DNA of 14,763 nucleotides, taken from NCBI GenBank assembly GCA_025463965.1, contig JAODBN010000310.1:1-14763 (forward strand). Direction: 5' to 3'. Positions 5,927-12,719 of this stretch are shown here, in pieces. The stretch comes from Acidimicrobiaceae bacterium. GTDB taxonomy: Bacteria > Actinomycetota > Acidimicrobiia > Acidimicrobiales > Bog-793. Position 1 is the first letter of the stretch, and every line of letters begins with the position of its first letter. Both the position numbers and the translations under genes were made by a program. The notes under the pieces are model-generated. The model saw nothing but the letters and a program-made list of their open reading frames with translations, searched no databases and was not told the origin of the DNA.

Positions 5927-7273
5927 TTAGGGAGCCGAGACGAAGACGTTCGTGCCGACGCCTACGAACGTGTTGTCGTCGAGCCCCGTGGCCGTCACGG
6001 TGTTCGTGAGCCAGATGCCGATGGAGTTGTCACTGATGGCGTTGTCCCTGATCGTGATGCTGACCGGAACGGCGGCCGAGTACACGAGGATCCCCGTGGT
6101 GAACTTGTCGGAGGCTCCCATCGGTGCGTTCGGCTGGTCACCTCCGAGGTTGTTCACCGAGATCTGGTTGCCGAGGATCTCGTTCCCGTTCAGGTCAACG
6201 GCCGGGCTGTGAGCGTGCAGGGCCACCCCGGCGAGCTCATTTCCTGCGAAGACGTTGCCCTTCACGATGTTGCCGTAGACCGCGGTGCCCGGCCCTGCGC
6301 CGGCGAAGATGACGCCTGCGCCCTCTCCCTTTACACCGTTGCCAGTGACGACGTTCTCTTCGATGTGGTTGTCGAAGACGCCGGCGACCGTGCCGTTGTC
6401 GGTGCTCGTTGCGGGGTTGAACCCGTTGGGGTTGTGCGCAGCGATCGTGATTCCGCAGTCGAAGAGGTTATTTGTTATCACGTTGTGCGCTATAAGATTG
6501 TTGTCCGTCGGGCCCGACTCGTCGGTGAGAAGCACGCCTCCGGCGTTGTTCGACACGTAGTTGCCCCATACCGACGAGTTGGCCACGCCGACGAGGTGGA
6601 TGCCCTCACCGCAGTCGCCGGGGACTTGCCCGGCGGGCTGGCACTCGGGGTACGTCGGCGACGCCACGAAGGCGCCGAGGTCGTTGCCCGTGACCACGTT
6701 TTGGGTGACCGACACGTCGGTGATCTCGGAGACGGCGCTGGCCGTGCTCACCGGTACACCGGGCGTCCCGACGAGGATGCCCTCGCCGACTGCGTTCTCG
6801 ACCGTGAAGCCGGAAACCGTCGCATTGGAAGCAGTGATGTGGAATCCGTTGTTCAGCCCCGTGGCGTCCACCGTCGCGTCTTGGCCGAGGAGAGTCACGC
6901 CGATCCCCACGGTGACGTCCTCTTTGTAGGTTCCGGAGCACACGATGATGGTGTCTCCGGCGACGGACGCCGTGACCGCTGCGCCGATGCTCGCGTAGCC
7001 CGGTGCGGTGCACGAGGCGTCCGTGCTCGATACCGCGGCGGTTCCAGAGACGTACCGGGTCGTCGGTCCGCTGCTCGTGCCCTCGTCGCCGTCATTGTCG
7101 TGGTCGCCTTTGTTCTGGGACGAACCGCCCTCGTCGTGATGATGAACGGCTTGCTGGTGATGGTGTGCGGTGCTCGCACCCACGGCGCCTCCCAGCGAGA
7201 GCGAGAGGCCTCCTCCGATCAGGAGCACCGGAATTGAGAGCTTGGCAATGGATCTGGTCGAGAACAGCGGCAT
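5927..7273 (-). CDS. Secreted right-handed parallel beta-helix protein with His/Asp-rich linker
   Basis: The 448-aa product has a signal peptide at about 1-36: basic RSIAK, hydrophobic LSIPVLLIGGGLSLSLGGA, then a likely cleavage around GASTA. A polar linker (about 37-70) has two HHH clusters followed by DHDNDGDEG. The segment CTAPGYASIGAAV...GDTIIVCSGTYKEDV (88-120) is the typical first coils of the PbH1/NosD-like beta-helix fold. Many Asn/Gly-rich coils follow (NVVTGN, NYVSNN, NVITNN, NVFAGN, NAISDN). C88-C112 and C211-C221 could form disulfides. I see no catalytic residues that set a substrate; polysaccharide binding or cleavage is only a family-level guess. The start ATG at 7273 has GGGGGAG (7282-7288) 8 bases upstream; a longer frame to 7390 lacks such support. 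An AT-rich patch with two ATA codons lies near 6469-6510. Confidence 0.85.
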   Translation of the reverse strand: MPLFSTRSIAKLSIPVLLIGGGLSLSLGGAVGASTAHHHQQAVHHHDEGGSSQNKGDHDNDGDEGTSSGPTTRYVSGTAAVSSTDASCTAPGYASIGAAVTASVAGDTIIVCSGTYKEDVTVGIGVTLLGQDATVDATGLNNGFHITASNATVSGFTVENAVGEGILVGTPGVPVSTASAVSEITDVSVTQNVVTGNDLGAFVASPTYPECQPAGQVPGDCGEGIHLVGVANSSVWGNYVSNNAGGVLLTDESGPTDNNLIAHNVITNNLFDCGITIAAHNPNGFNPATSTDNGTVAGVFDNHIEENVVTGNGVKGEGAGVIFAGAGPGTAVYGNIVKGNVFAGNELAGVALHAHSPAVDLNGNEILGNQISVNNLGGDQPNAPMGASDKFTTGILVYSAAVPVSITIRDNAISDNSIGIWLTNTVTATGLDDNTFVGVGTNVFVSAP

Positions 7274-7616
7274 GACGTGGACTCCCCCTGTCACGCGAGC
7301 CCCCAGAGACCGGTTTTCGGCCACGGACCCGCGCTGACGTATCTGCGTGTGTGTCGAGATAACAGTGGCGATACAGAACACCGGGCTCAACTTCGAAGGC
7401 GTTACGGTCAGATGTCCGCCCCATCGTGCATGATGCGCTCACGGAGGGCGGCAACGCGGACGTCGCCGTCACTCCCTGAGCTATCTCGACGCCCCCCAAG
7501 GAGCGCCCCGGATCCGGCGTGACCCGAGGGCGGCTCGCTCGACACTCGATATCCTCGGGCATGGCGCGGCCGACGGCTCACCACGGGCTGGTCCGGCACC
7601 CTGGGCGAGGCTCTCG
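7274..7616. promoter_or_regulatory. Divergent intergenic region between beta-helix and pirin genes
   Basis: These 343 bases separate two outward-facing genes and should hold both promoters. For the beta-helix gene an extended -10-like TGTTATCTC lies at 7356-7364 on the minus strand, about 75 nt ahead of the predicted start, without a clear -35. For pirin a TATCCT lies at 7550-7555 on the plus strand. It is flanked by an inverted repeat CCCGAGG (7523-7529) / CCTCGGG (7553-7559) that could be an operator. A second imperfect inverted repeat pairs 7438-7446 with 7472-7480. I recognise no riboswitch. All of these are weak, unaided matches. Confidence 0.3.
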
Positions 7617-8579
7617 TTGAGCAACCTCGACGCCAAGCCGAAGCTCACCGTCTCGCCCGGCGCCACCGACGCAGGTGCCGGTGACCAGGTCCAGCTGCTC
7701 TCGGGCCGGCGGGTATTGCTCGGCGAGAGCAGCGAAGTGCGTCGCCTTCTTCCCAACTTGGGACGGCGCATGGTTGGCGCCTGGTGCTTCCTCGACTCGT
7801 ACGGCCCCGACGACATCGAAGCAACAGCGGGCATGCGCGTCGGCCCGCACCCGCACTGCGGCCTGCAGACGGTCAGCTGGCTGCTCGACGGCGAGGTCCT
7901 CCACCGAGACAGCCTTGGGAGCGAGCAGGTCCTGCGGCCGGGCCAGCTCGGGCTGATGACGGCCGGGCGAGGCATCTCGCACGCCGAGGAGTCTCCGCCG
8001 GGTCATCCGCCGATTCTCCACGGCGCCCAGCTGTGGGTCGCGTTGCCAGACGAGGCGCGCTTCGCACCACCGAGCTTCGAGTTCCACCCGAGCCTTCCGG
8101 TGCTCGAGGACGGCGCGCTCGGGGCTCGCGTCTTGATCGGCGAGCTGGGCGGGGCCCGCTCGCCGGCGAGCGCCTTCTCACCGCTGCTCGGCGCCGACGT
8201 CTCGCTCTCCGCAGAGGCTCGTGTCGAGCTCCCGCTCGAGGCCGACTTCGAGCACGCGGTGCTGCCGATGTCCGGGACCGTCGGGGTCGACGGCCTTGCA
8301 GTCTCGCCCGGGGTCCTGCTCTACCTCGGGCCGGGACGGACCCGCCTGTCGCTTCGTGCCGACGAATCTTGTCGACTGCTCCTCCTCGGCGGCACGCCCT
8401 TTGAGCAACGGATCGTGATGTGGTGGAACTTTGTCGCCCGAAGCGGCGAGGAGATTGCTGCCGTGCGTGAGGAGTGGATGGGCGGCGGCGCCTTCGGCGA
8501 GGTGCACGGCTACGACGGCGCCCCCATTCCCGCACCGGAGTTGCCGCCCGGGACCTTGAAGGCGCGCGGCCGGAGCTGA
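7617..8579 (+). CDS. Pirin-family cupin protein
   Basis: The 320-aa product is a bicupin of the pirin family. Pirins bind one metal in the N-terminal cupin; bacterial members include quercetinase-type dioxygenases and regulators of redox or stress responses. The metal-ligand pattern is complete: VGPHPHCGLQT gives His78 and His80, and GRGISHAEES gives His122 and Glu124. The C-terminal pirin domain (about 170-300) ends in GGTPFEQRIVMWWNFVARS, a typical pirin_C signature. The start is a TTG at 7617 with a GGCGAGG-like site upstream. The frame is open further upstream but shows no ATG or GTG start. The MFS gene follows 81 bases downstream on the same strand, with a palindrome between. The family is confident; the biochemical role is not predictable from sequence. 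Confidence 0.9.
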   Translation: MSNLDAKPKLTVSPGATDAGAGDQVQLLSGRRVLLGESSEVRRLLPNLGRRMVGAWCFLDSYGPDDIEATAGMRVGPHPHCGLQTVSWLLDGEVLHRDSLGSEQVLRPGQLGLMTAGRGISHAEESPPGHPPILHGAQLWVALPDEARFAPPSFEFHPSLPVLEDGALGARVLIGELGGARSPASAFSPLLGADVSLSAEARVELPLEADFEHAVLPMSGTVGVDGLAVSPGVLLYLGPGRTRLSLRADESCRLLLLGGTPFEQRIVMWWNFVARSGEEIAAVREEWMGGGAFGEVHGYDGAPIPAPELPPGTLKARGRS

Positions 8580-8607
8580 CCTTCGGCCAGCAGCCTGCTC
8601 ACCGAGG

Positions 8608-8621
8608 GGCGCCGCGGCGCC
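8608..8621 (+). terminator. GC palindrome between pirin and MFS genes
   Basis: GGCGCCGCGGCGCC is a perfect 14-base palindrome in the 81-base gap between two same-strand genes. It may weaken transcription from pirin into the transporter gene or mark the 3' end of the pirin transcript. It has no U-tract and is short, so this is a tentative call. Confidence 0.3.
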
Positions 8622-8660
8622 GGTAAGGACCGCCGGGCGGGGACCTTCGTCGCGTGAAGC

Positions 8661-10202
8661 GTGTCTGCTCGCCGCGCCCGGGTAAGAGCGCGCGTGCGCC
8701 AAGGACCCTTCGCCGATCGCTACCCGGGCGCGGTCGCGCTCGTCGTGCTCGCGCTGGTCCCCTTCCTGCTCCTCACGGCGGCGATCTTCCCGCTGAGCTC
8801 CGAGATCGCAAAAGGCGTCGGGCTCAGCCCGCACGCGCTCGACCTCACCATCGCCCTGGCCGACGCCGGCTACGCGTTCGGCACGATGCTCGCGGTACAG
8901 CTGGCCGTGCATCTGCCGCCACGCCGTCTGCTCCTCGTCTACGTGACGCTCTTCGTCATCGCCTCGGCCCTCTCGGCGTGGGCCCCGGCGCCCGGAGTGT
9001 TCGAGGGAGCAGTCGTGGTGCAGGGGCTGTGCACGAGCCTCATGCTCATCGCCGCCGTGCCCCAGCTCGTCACGGGCTGGCCCGTCTCGAAGATGCCGAC
9101 CACGGGCGCCGTGATGAACCTGTGCATCTTCGGGGCGGTCGCCATCGGCCCCACCGTGGGGAGCCTCCAGGCCGCTGGGCACGGATGGCGCCCCCTCTTC
9201 ATCGGCGTGGCGGTGCTGGGCGCGCTCGCGCTGGTGGTCTCCGTTCTCACCTTCAAAGACCAGCCACCAGCCGACCCCAGCGCTCCGTGGGACCCGCTCG
9301 CGCTCGCGCTCGCCGGGGTCGGGTGCGCAGCGGCGTTCTTCGGCGCCGGAGAGCTCGAGGCCACGAAAAGGGCCGACGCCACGGCCCTGGTGCCACTGAT
9401 CGGGGGGCTCGTTGCGATCGTCTCCCTTGTCGTCTACCAGTACCGCAAGAAAAACGCGCTGATTCCCGTCGAGCAGCTGGCGACCACCTTCCCCGTCGCC
9501 GGGCTCGTGGTGGCGATGGCCGCGAGCGCCGCAGCGGTCGGGCTGATGGAGCTGTTGCTGAGCGTCCTTCAGACCACGGCCTCCCCCGCTCGAGCGGCCG
9601 TGCTGTTCCTCCCCGAGTTCGCCGCAGCGGTGGCCACCGCCGCGCTCTTCGGAGCGCTGTTCAAGACCCGCTTCACCCCGCTTCTCGCCCTCGGCGGGAC
9701 GATCATGCTGACTGCGGCCGCGGCCGTCAGCGTCGGCGCGGTCTCGAACGGCGGCAGCGTCGCGACCGCGGTGAGCTCGGGGCTGATCGGGCTCGGGGTG
9801 GGCGCGTCGGTCTCGCCGGCGCTGTTCATCGCCGGCTTCTCACTGCGCTCCGCCCAGATCCAGCGGGTGTTCGCGCTGATCGAGCTGCTGCGCGGGGTCA
9901 CGGCGTTCCTCGTCGCGCCCGTGCTCATCTACCTCTCCACGGTATTCGGGGGTTCCAAGGTCGGCGGCATCCGCGACGCCGTGTGGATCTGCTTGGGGAT
10001 CTCCGCTGCCGGAGGCCTGGTGACGACGGCGGTGTTCGTGCTCGGCGGTGGGCGCCTTCAGATCCCGGATCTCGAGCGTTGGCAGGAACACGGCGAGCCC
10101 GCCTGGGTGTCGCCGCCACTGTTGGCGCGGCTCAGCGGTCGGCCCGCGTCCGAGGGCGCCTTCGGGGCTCGACCGGATCGAGCCCCAGCTCGCGAAGCGT
10201 GA
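8661..10202 (+). CDS. MFS transporter, 14-helix (DHA2-like) type
   Basis: The 513-aa inner-membrane protein has about 14 hydrophobic helices: near 22-44, 62-84, 89-108, 112-135, 145-167, 177-198, 211-230, 242-260, 277-300, 312-334, 340-360, 365-393, 402-425 and 438-463. A motif-C-like GPTVGSLQ...HGWRPLFIG (164-182) after the fifth helix is typical of proton-coupled drug exporters of the DHA2 group. The loop between helices 2 and 3 (LPPRRLL) is a degenerate motif A. The substrate is unknown. The start is a GTG at 8661 without a strong ribosome site; a GTG at 8694 is an alternative. The last 71 bases overlap the 3' end of the convergent AlkB gene, so the hydrophilic Arg-rich tail of this protein is antisense to AlkB coding sequence. 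Confidence 0.87.
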   Translation: MSARRARVRARVRQGPFADRYPGAVALVVLALVPFLLLTAAIFPLSSEIAKGVGLSPHALDLTIALADAGYAFGTMLAVQLAVHLPPRRLLLVYVTLFVIASALSAWAPAPGVFEGAVVVQGLCTSLMLIAAVPQLVTGWPVSKMPTTGAVMNLCIFGAVAIGPTVGSLQAAGHGWRPLFIGVAVLGALALVVSVLTFKDQPPADPSAPWDPLALALAGVGCAAAFFGAGELEATKRADATALVPLIGGLVAIVSLVVYQYRKKNALIPVEQLATTFPVAGLVVAMAASAAAVGLMELLLSVLQTTASPARAAVLFLPEFAAAVATAALFGALFKTRFTPLLALGGTIMLTAAAAVSVGAVSNGGSVATAVSSGLIGLGVGASVSPALFIAGFSLRSAQIQRVFALIELLRGVTAFLVAPVLIYLSTVFGGSKVGGIRDAVWICLGISAAGGLVTTAVFVLGGGRLQIPDLERWQEHGEPAWVSPPLLARLSGRPASEGAFGARPDRAPAREA

Positions 10203-10830
10203 CGTTGAGACGTCCCTCGTCGAGACCGATGGAGGGGTCCCCGGTGCCGGGAAGGATCCGCGTGACCCCGTGGAACGCCCGCCGCGACTCACCGCCGAAG
10301 ACGAACAGGTCGCCAGAGGCGAGCTCGATGTCCCGCCAGGGCCGGTTGCGGCCCTCCGTGTTGCCGAACCGGAAGATGGCAGTGTCGCCCAGGCTGAGCG
10401 AGACCACGGGAGCCGGACTGGCCTCGTCCTTGTCCTGGTGCATCCCCATCTTGGCGGCGGCGTCGTAGTAGTTCACGAGCGCCAACTCCGGTCGGTAGCG
10501 CTCTCCGGCGCCCCGATCGCCAGAAGCGTCCGCGACCGCCTTGCGGCCGAGATCTCCGAGCCATTCCGGGAACGGCCGGGCCGGTGTGCCCACGTCGTCC
10601 ACGGTGCGTCGATAGGAGTAGGGCACCCACTGCCAGCCGAGGCAGACCGTGCGCACCGACATCAGCCCTCCGCCGGGAAGGCGGGTCTGGGTCATCCCGG
10701 CGGGGGGCCGGGACCACTCGCGACAGGCCGCAACAAGCGAGGCCTGTTGTTCGGGCTGGAGCCAGCCCGGGACATACCAGGCGCCGGGGGCAACCTCGAG
10801 CGGAGACGGTGGGAAGAGGCGCTCGGCCAC
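10132..10830 (-). CDS. alkB: AlkB-type Fe(II)/2-oxoglutarate dioxygenase (DNA alkylation repair)
   Basis: AlkB removes methyl groups such as 1-methyladenine and 3-methylcytosine from DNA or RNA by oxidative demethylation. The 232-aa product has all the family residues: NYYDAAAKMGMHQDKDE gives His131 and Asp133, ESRRAFHGV gives the third iron ligand His187, and RLNVTLR gives Arg207 and Arg213 for 2-oxoglutarate binding. Asn120 and Tyr122 are also in place. The substrate-side segment VSLSLGDTAIFRFGN (143-157) closely resembles E. coli AlkB. The start is a GTG at 10830, the only start codon after an in-frame stop. A GGAGG lies only one base before it, too close for a normal ribosome site, so the exact start is less sure. 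The gene is divergent from argS and tail-to-tail overlapping with the MFS gene, including the Arg213 codon. Confidence 0.92.
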   Translation of the reverse strand: MAERLFPPSPLEVAPGAWYVPGWLQPEQQASLVAACREWSRPPAGMTQTRLPGGGLMSVRTVCLGWQWVPYSYRRTVDDVGTPARPFPEWLGDLGRKAVADASGDRGAGERYRPELALVNYYDAAAKMGMHQDKDEASPAPVVSLSLGDTAIFRFGNTEGRNRPWRDIELASGDLFVFGGESRRAFHGVTRILPGTGDPSIGLDEGRLNVTLRELGLDPVEPRRRPRTRADR

Positions 10831-10916
10831 GCCTCCAGCCTGCCACCGCTCGCGCTTGGTCGATCAGCGGCTCGCCCGGCGCCCTGGTCGCGCCATCGCG
10901 GACCGGCCGGGTGCTC

Positions 10917-10925
10917 TGCGACAAT
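10917..10925 (+). promoter_or_regulatory. Candidate extended -10 element of a leaderless argS transcript
   Basis: TGCGACAAT (TGn plus GACAAT, 4 of 6 to TATAAT) ends 5 bases before the argS ATG. Transcription would then begin at or next to the start codon. There is no Shine-Dalgarno sequence before argS, which fits a leaderless mRNA, common in actinobacteria. No -35 is visible. Confidence 0.4.
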
Positions 10926-10930
10926 GGGCC

Positions 10931-12646
10931 ATGGCCGATCTGCGCACCCTCCTCGAGACGCGCCTGGCGGAGGCGTTCGCCACGCTGTCTCCCGGCGCCG
11001 ATCCGGTGGTTCGGCCCTCGGACCGAGCCGACTTCCAGGCCAACGGCGCGCTGGCGCTCGCCAAGTCCCTCGGGCGCAGCCCTAGGCAGGTCGCAGACGA
11101 GGTGGTCGCCGCCGCCAACCTCGAGGACCTGTGCTCGGTCGTCGAGGTCAGCGGCCCGGGCTTCATCAACCTCACCTTGTCGGAGGCGTTCCTCGCCGGC
11201 CGACTCGCCGAGATGGCAGCCGACCCGCGCCTCGGCGTGGCTCGCGCAGAGGAGCCGCGGCGAGTCGTGGTCGACTACTCCCACCCGAATGTGGCAAAGG
11301 AGATGCACGTCGGTCACCTTCGGACCACGATCATCGGGGACGCCCTCAGCCGGGTGCTCGACTTCTGTGGCCACGAGGTGATCCGTGAGAACCACATCGG
11401 CGACTGGGGGACCCCCTTCGGCATGCTGATCGAGCACCTCGTCAACCTCGGCGAGACCGAAGCCGCACAGGAGCTGTCGGTGGGAGATCTCGACACCTTC
11501 TACCGCCAGGCCCGCGTCTCCTTCGATGCCGACGAAACCTTCCGTGAGCGCAGCCGACACCGCGTGGTGCTCCTCCAGTCGGGCGACGCCGAGACCCTGC
11601 GGCTGTGGCGCGTGCTCGTCGGCGAGAGCCTGCGCTACTTCGACGAGGTGTACGCCAAGCTCGGGGTGTTGCTCACCGACGAGGACGTGGTCGGCGAGAG
11701 CTTCTACAACCCGCAGCTCACCGACGTCATGGCCGAGTTCGAGGCGAAGGGCCTGCTCGTGGAGAGCGAGGGCGCCCAGTGCGTCTTCCCCGAGGGGTTC
11801 GTCACTCGCGACGGCGATCCGTTGCCGCTCATCGTGCAGAAGTCGGACGGCGGCTTCGGCTATGCCGCCACGGATCTCGCGGCGATCCGCGACCGGGTCG
11901 GCCGCCTCGGCGCGGACGTCCTCCTCTACGTGGTGGGGGCGCCACAGGAGCAGCACCTCGCGATGTGCTTCGCCGTCGCACGGATGGCTGGCTGGCTCGG
12001 AGAGGGTGCAGAAGCCGAGCACGTGGCCTTCGGCAACGTGCTCGGCCCCGACCGCAAGATGTTCAAGACGCGGGCGGGCACCACGGTCAAGCTCGTCGCC
12101 CTGCTCGACGAGGCGGTCGCCCGCGCCGCAGACGTGCTTTCAGAGCGGTCGCAGGACCTCCCCGCGGCGCTACACGAGAAGGTGGCACGCGCGGTGGGAA
12201 TTGGCGCCGTGAAGTACGCCGACCTCTCGACAGAGCGGACGCGCGACTACATCTTCGACTGGGACCGGATGCTCGCCTTCGAGGGAAACACCGGCCCATA
12301 CCTTCAGTACGCGCACGCACGCATCTGCTCGATCTTCCGCCGTGCCGGAGCGGCTCCGGCCTCGGGGCGACCGATAATCGGGGAGGCGGCCGAGCGCGAT
12401 CTCGCGCTCGGCCACGCAGGGTTCGCCGACGCCGTCGACTCGGTAGTGCGCGACCGCGCGCCGAGCAGGCTGACCAGCTACCTGTTCGACCTCGCCAGCA
12501 CCTTCACCACCTTCTACGAGAACTGCCCGGTGCTACGCGCCGAGGGAGAGGTGCGCTCGAGCCGGCTGCTGCTCTGCTCGCTCACCGCGTCGGTGCTCTC
12601 CGCGGGCCTGGGCCTGCTCGGGATCGAGGCGCCTCAGCAGATGTGA
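10931..12646 (+). CDS. argS: Arginyl-tRNA synthetase
   Basis: This class I synthetase charges tRNA-Arg with arginine and needs the tRNA for amino-acid activation. The 571-aa product is of normal length. It has an N-terminal Add1-type domain (1-105, with SGPGFINLTL), the HIGH-type motif HPNVAKEMHVGHLR (HVGH at 126-129), and IGDWGTPFGMLIEHL. The KMSKS-type loop is RKMFKTRAGTTVKL (375-388). The DALR anticodon-binding domain has the late motifs EGNTGPYLQYAHAR (451-464) and the C-terminal LGIEAPQQM. The ATG at 10931 begins the conserved N-terminus; the frame stays open far upstream, but only as antisense to AlkB. An ATG at 10924 is in another frame. In many actinobacteria argS sits next to lysA in the same direction; here it is inverted and about 5.5 kb away. 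Confidence 0.97.
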   Translation: MADLRTLLETRLAEAFATLSPGADPVVRPSDRADFQANGALALAKSLGRSPRQVADEVVAAANLEDLCSVVEVSGPGFINLTLSEAFLAGRLAEMAADPRLGVARAEEPRRVVVDYSHPNVAKEMHVGHLRTTIIGDALSRVLDFCGHEVIRENHIGDWGTPFGMLIEHLVNLGETEAAQELSVGDLDTFYRQARVSFDADETFRERSRHRVVLLQSGDAETLRLWRVLVGESLRYFDEVYAKLGVLLTDEDVVGESFYNPQLTDVMAEFEAKGLLVESEGAQCVFPEGFVTRDGDPLPLIVQKSDGGFGYAATDLAAIRDRVGRLGADVLLYVVGAPQEQHLAMCFAVARMAGWLGEGAEAEHVAFGNVLGPDRKMFKTRAGTTVKLVALLDEAVARAADVLSERSQDLPAALHEKVARAVGIGAVKYADLSTERTRDYIFDWDRMLAFEGNTGPYLQYAHARICSIFRRAGAAPASGRPIIGEAAERDLALGHAGFADAVDSVVRDRAPSRLTSYLFDLASTFTTFYENCPVLRAEGEVRSSRLLLCSLTASVLSAGLGLLGIEAPQQM

Positions 12647-12657
12647 GCGAGGCACGA

Positions 12658-12691
12658 GGCGCCCGGGGCGCCGAAAGTGGCACGTCGTGCC
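12658..12691. terminator. Paired hairpins between convergent argS and aldo/keto reductase genes
   Basis: The 73-base gap between two converging genes holds two GC stem-loops. The first is GGCGCC-CGG-GGCGCC at 12658-12672 and the second is GGCAC-GTC-GTGCC at 12679-12691. Being symmetric, they could end transcripts from both sides. No U-tract is present. Confidence 0.5.
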
Positions 12692-12719
12692 GGGCTCGCG
12701 CAGGCGGTTGGCCGCGAGC

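Noticed and set aside
7274..7616. Riboswitch in the leader of the beta-helix gene
   Set aside because: I looked for c-di-AMP (ydaO) and c-di-GMP consensus blocks because they often control exoproteins, but found no convincing match.
8178..9182. 334-codon open frame on the minus strand
   Set aside because: It is antisense to the pirin and MFS genes; the Arg/Gly/Glu-rich translation is not protein-like.
8654..10468. 604-codon open frame on the plus strand
   Set aside because: It is the +1-type shadow of the MFS gene and then antisense to AlkB; it is Arg-rich with no transmembrane pattern.
10289..12022. 577-codon open frame on the minus strand
   Set aside because: It is antisense to argS and a shifted frame of AlkB; no motifs.
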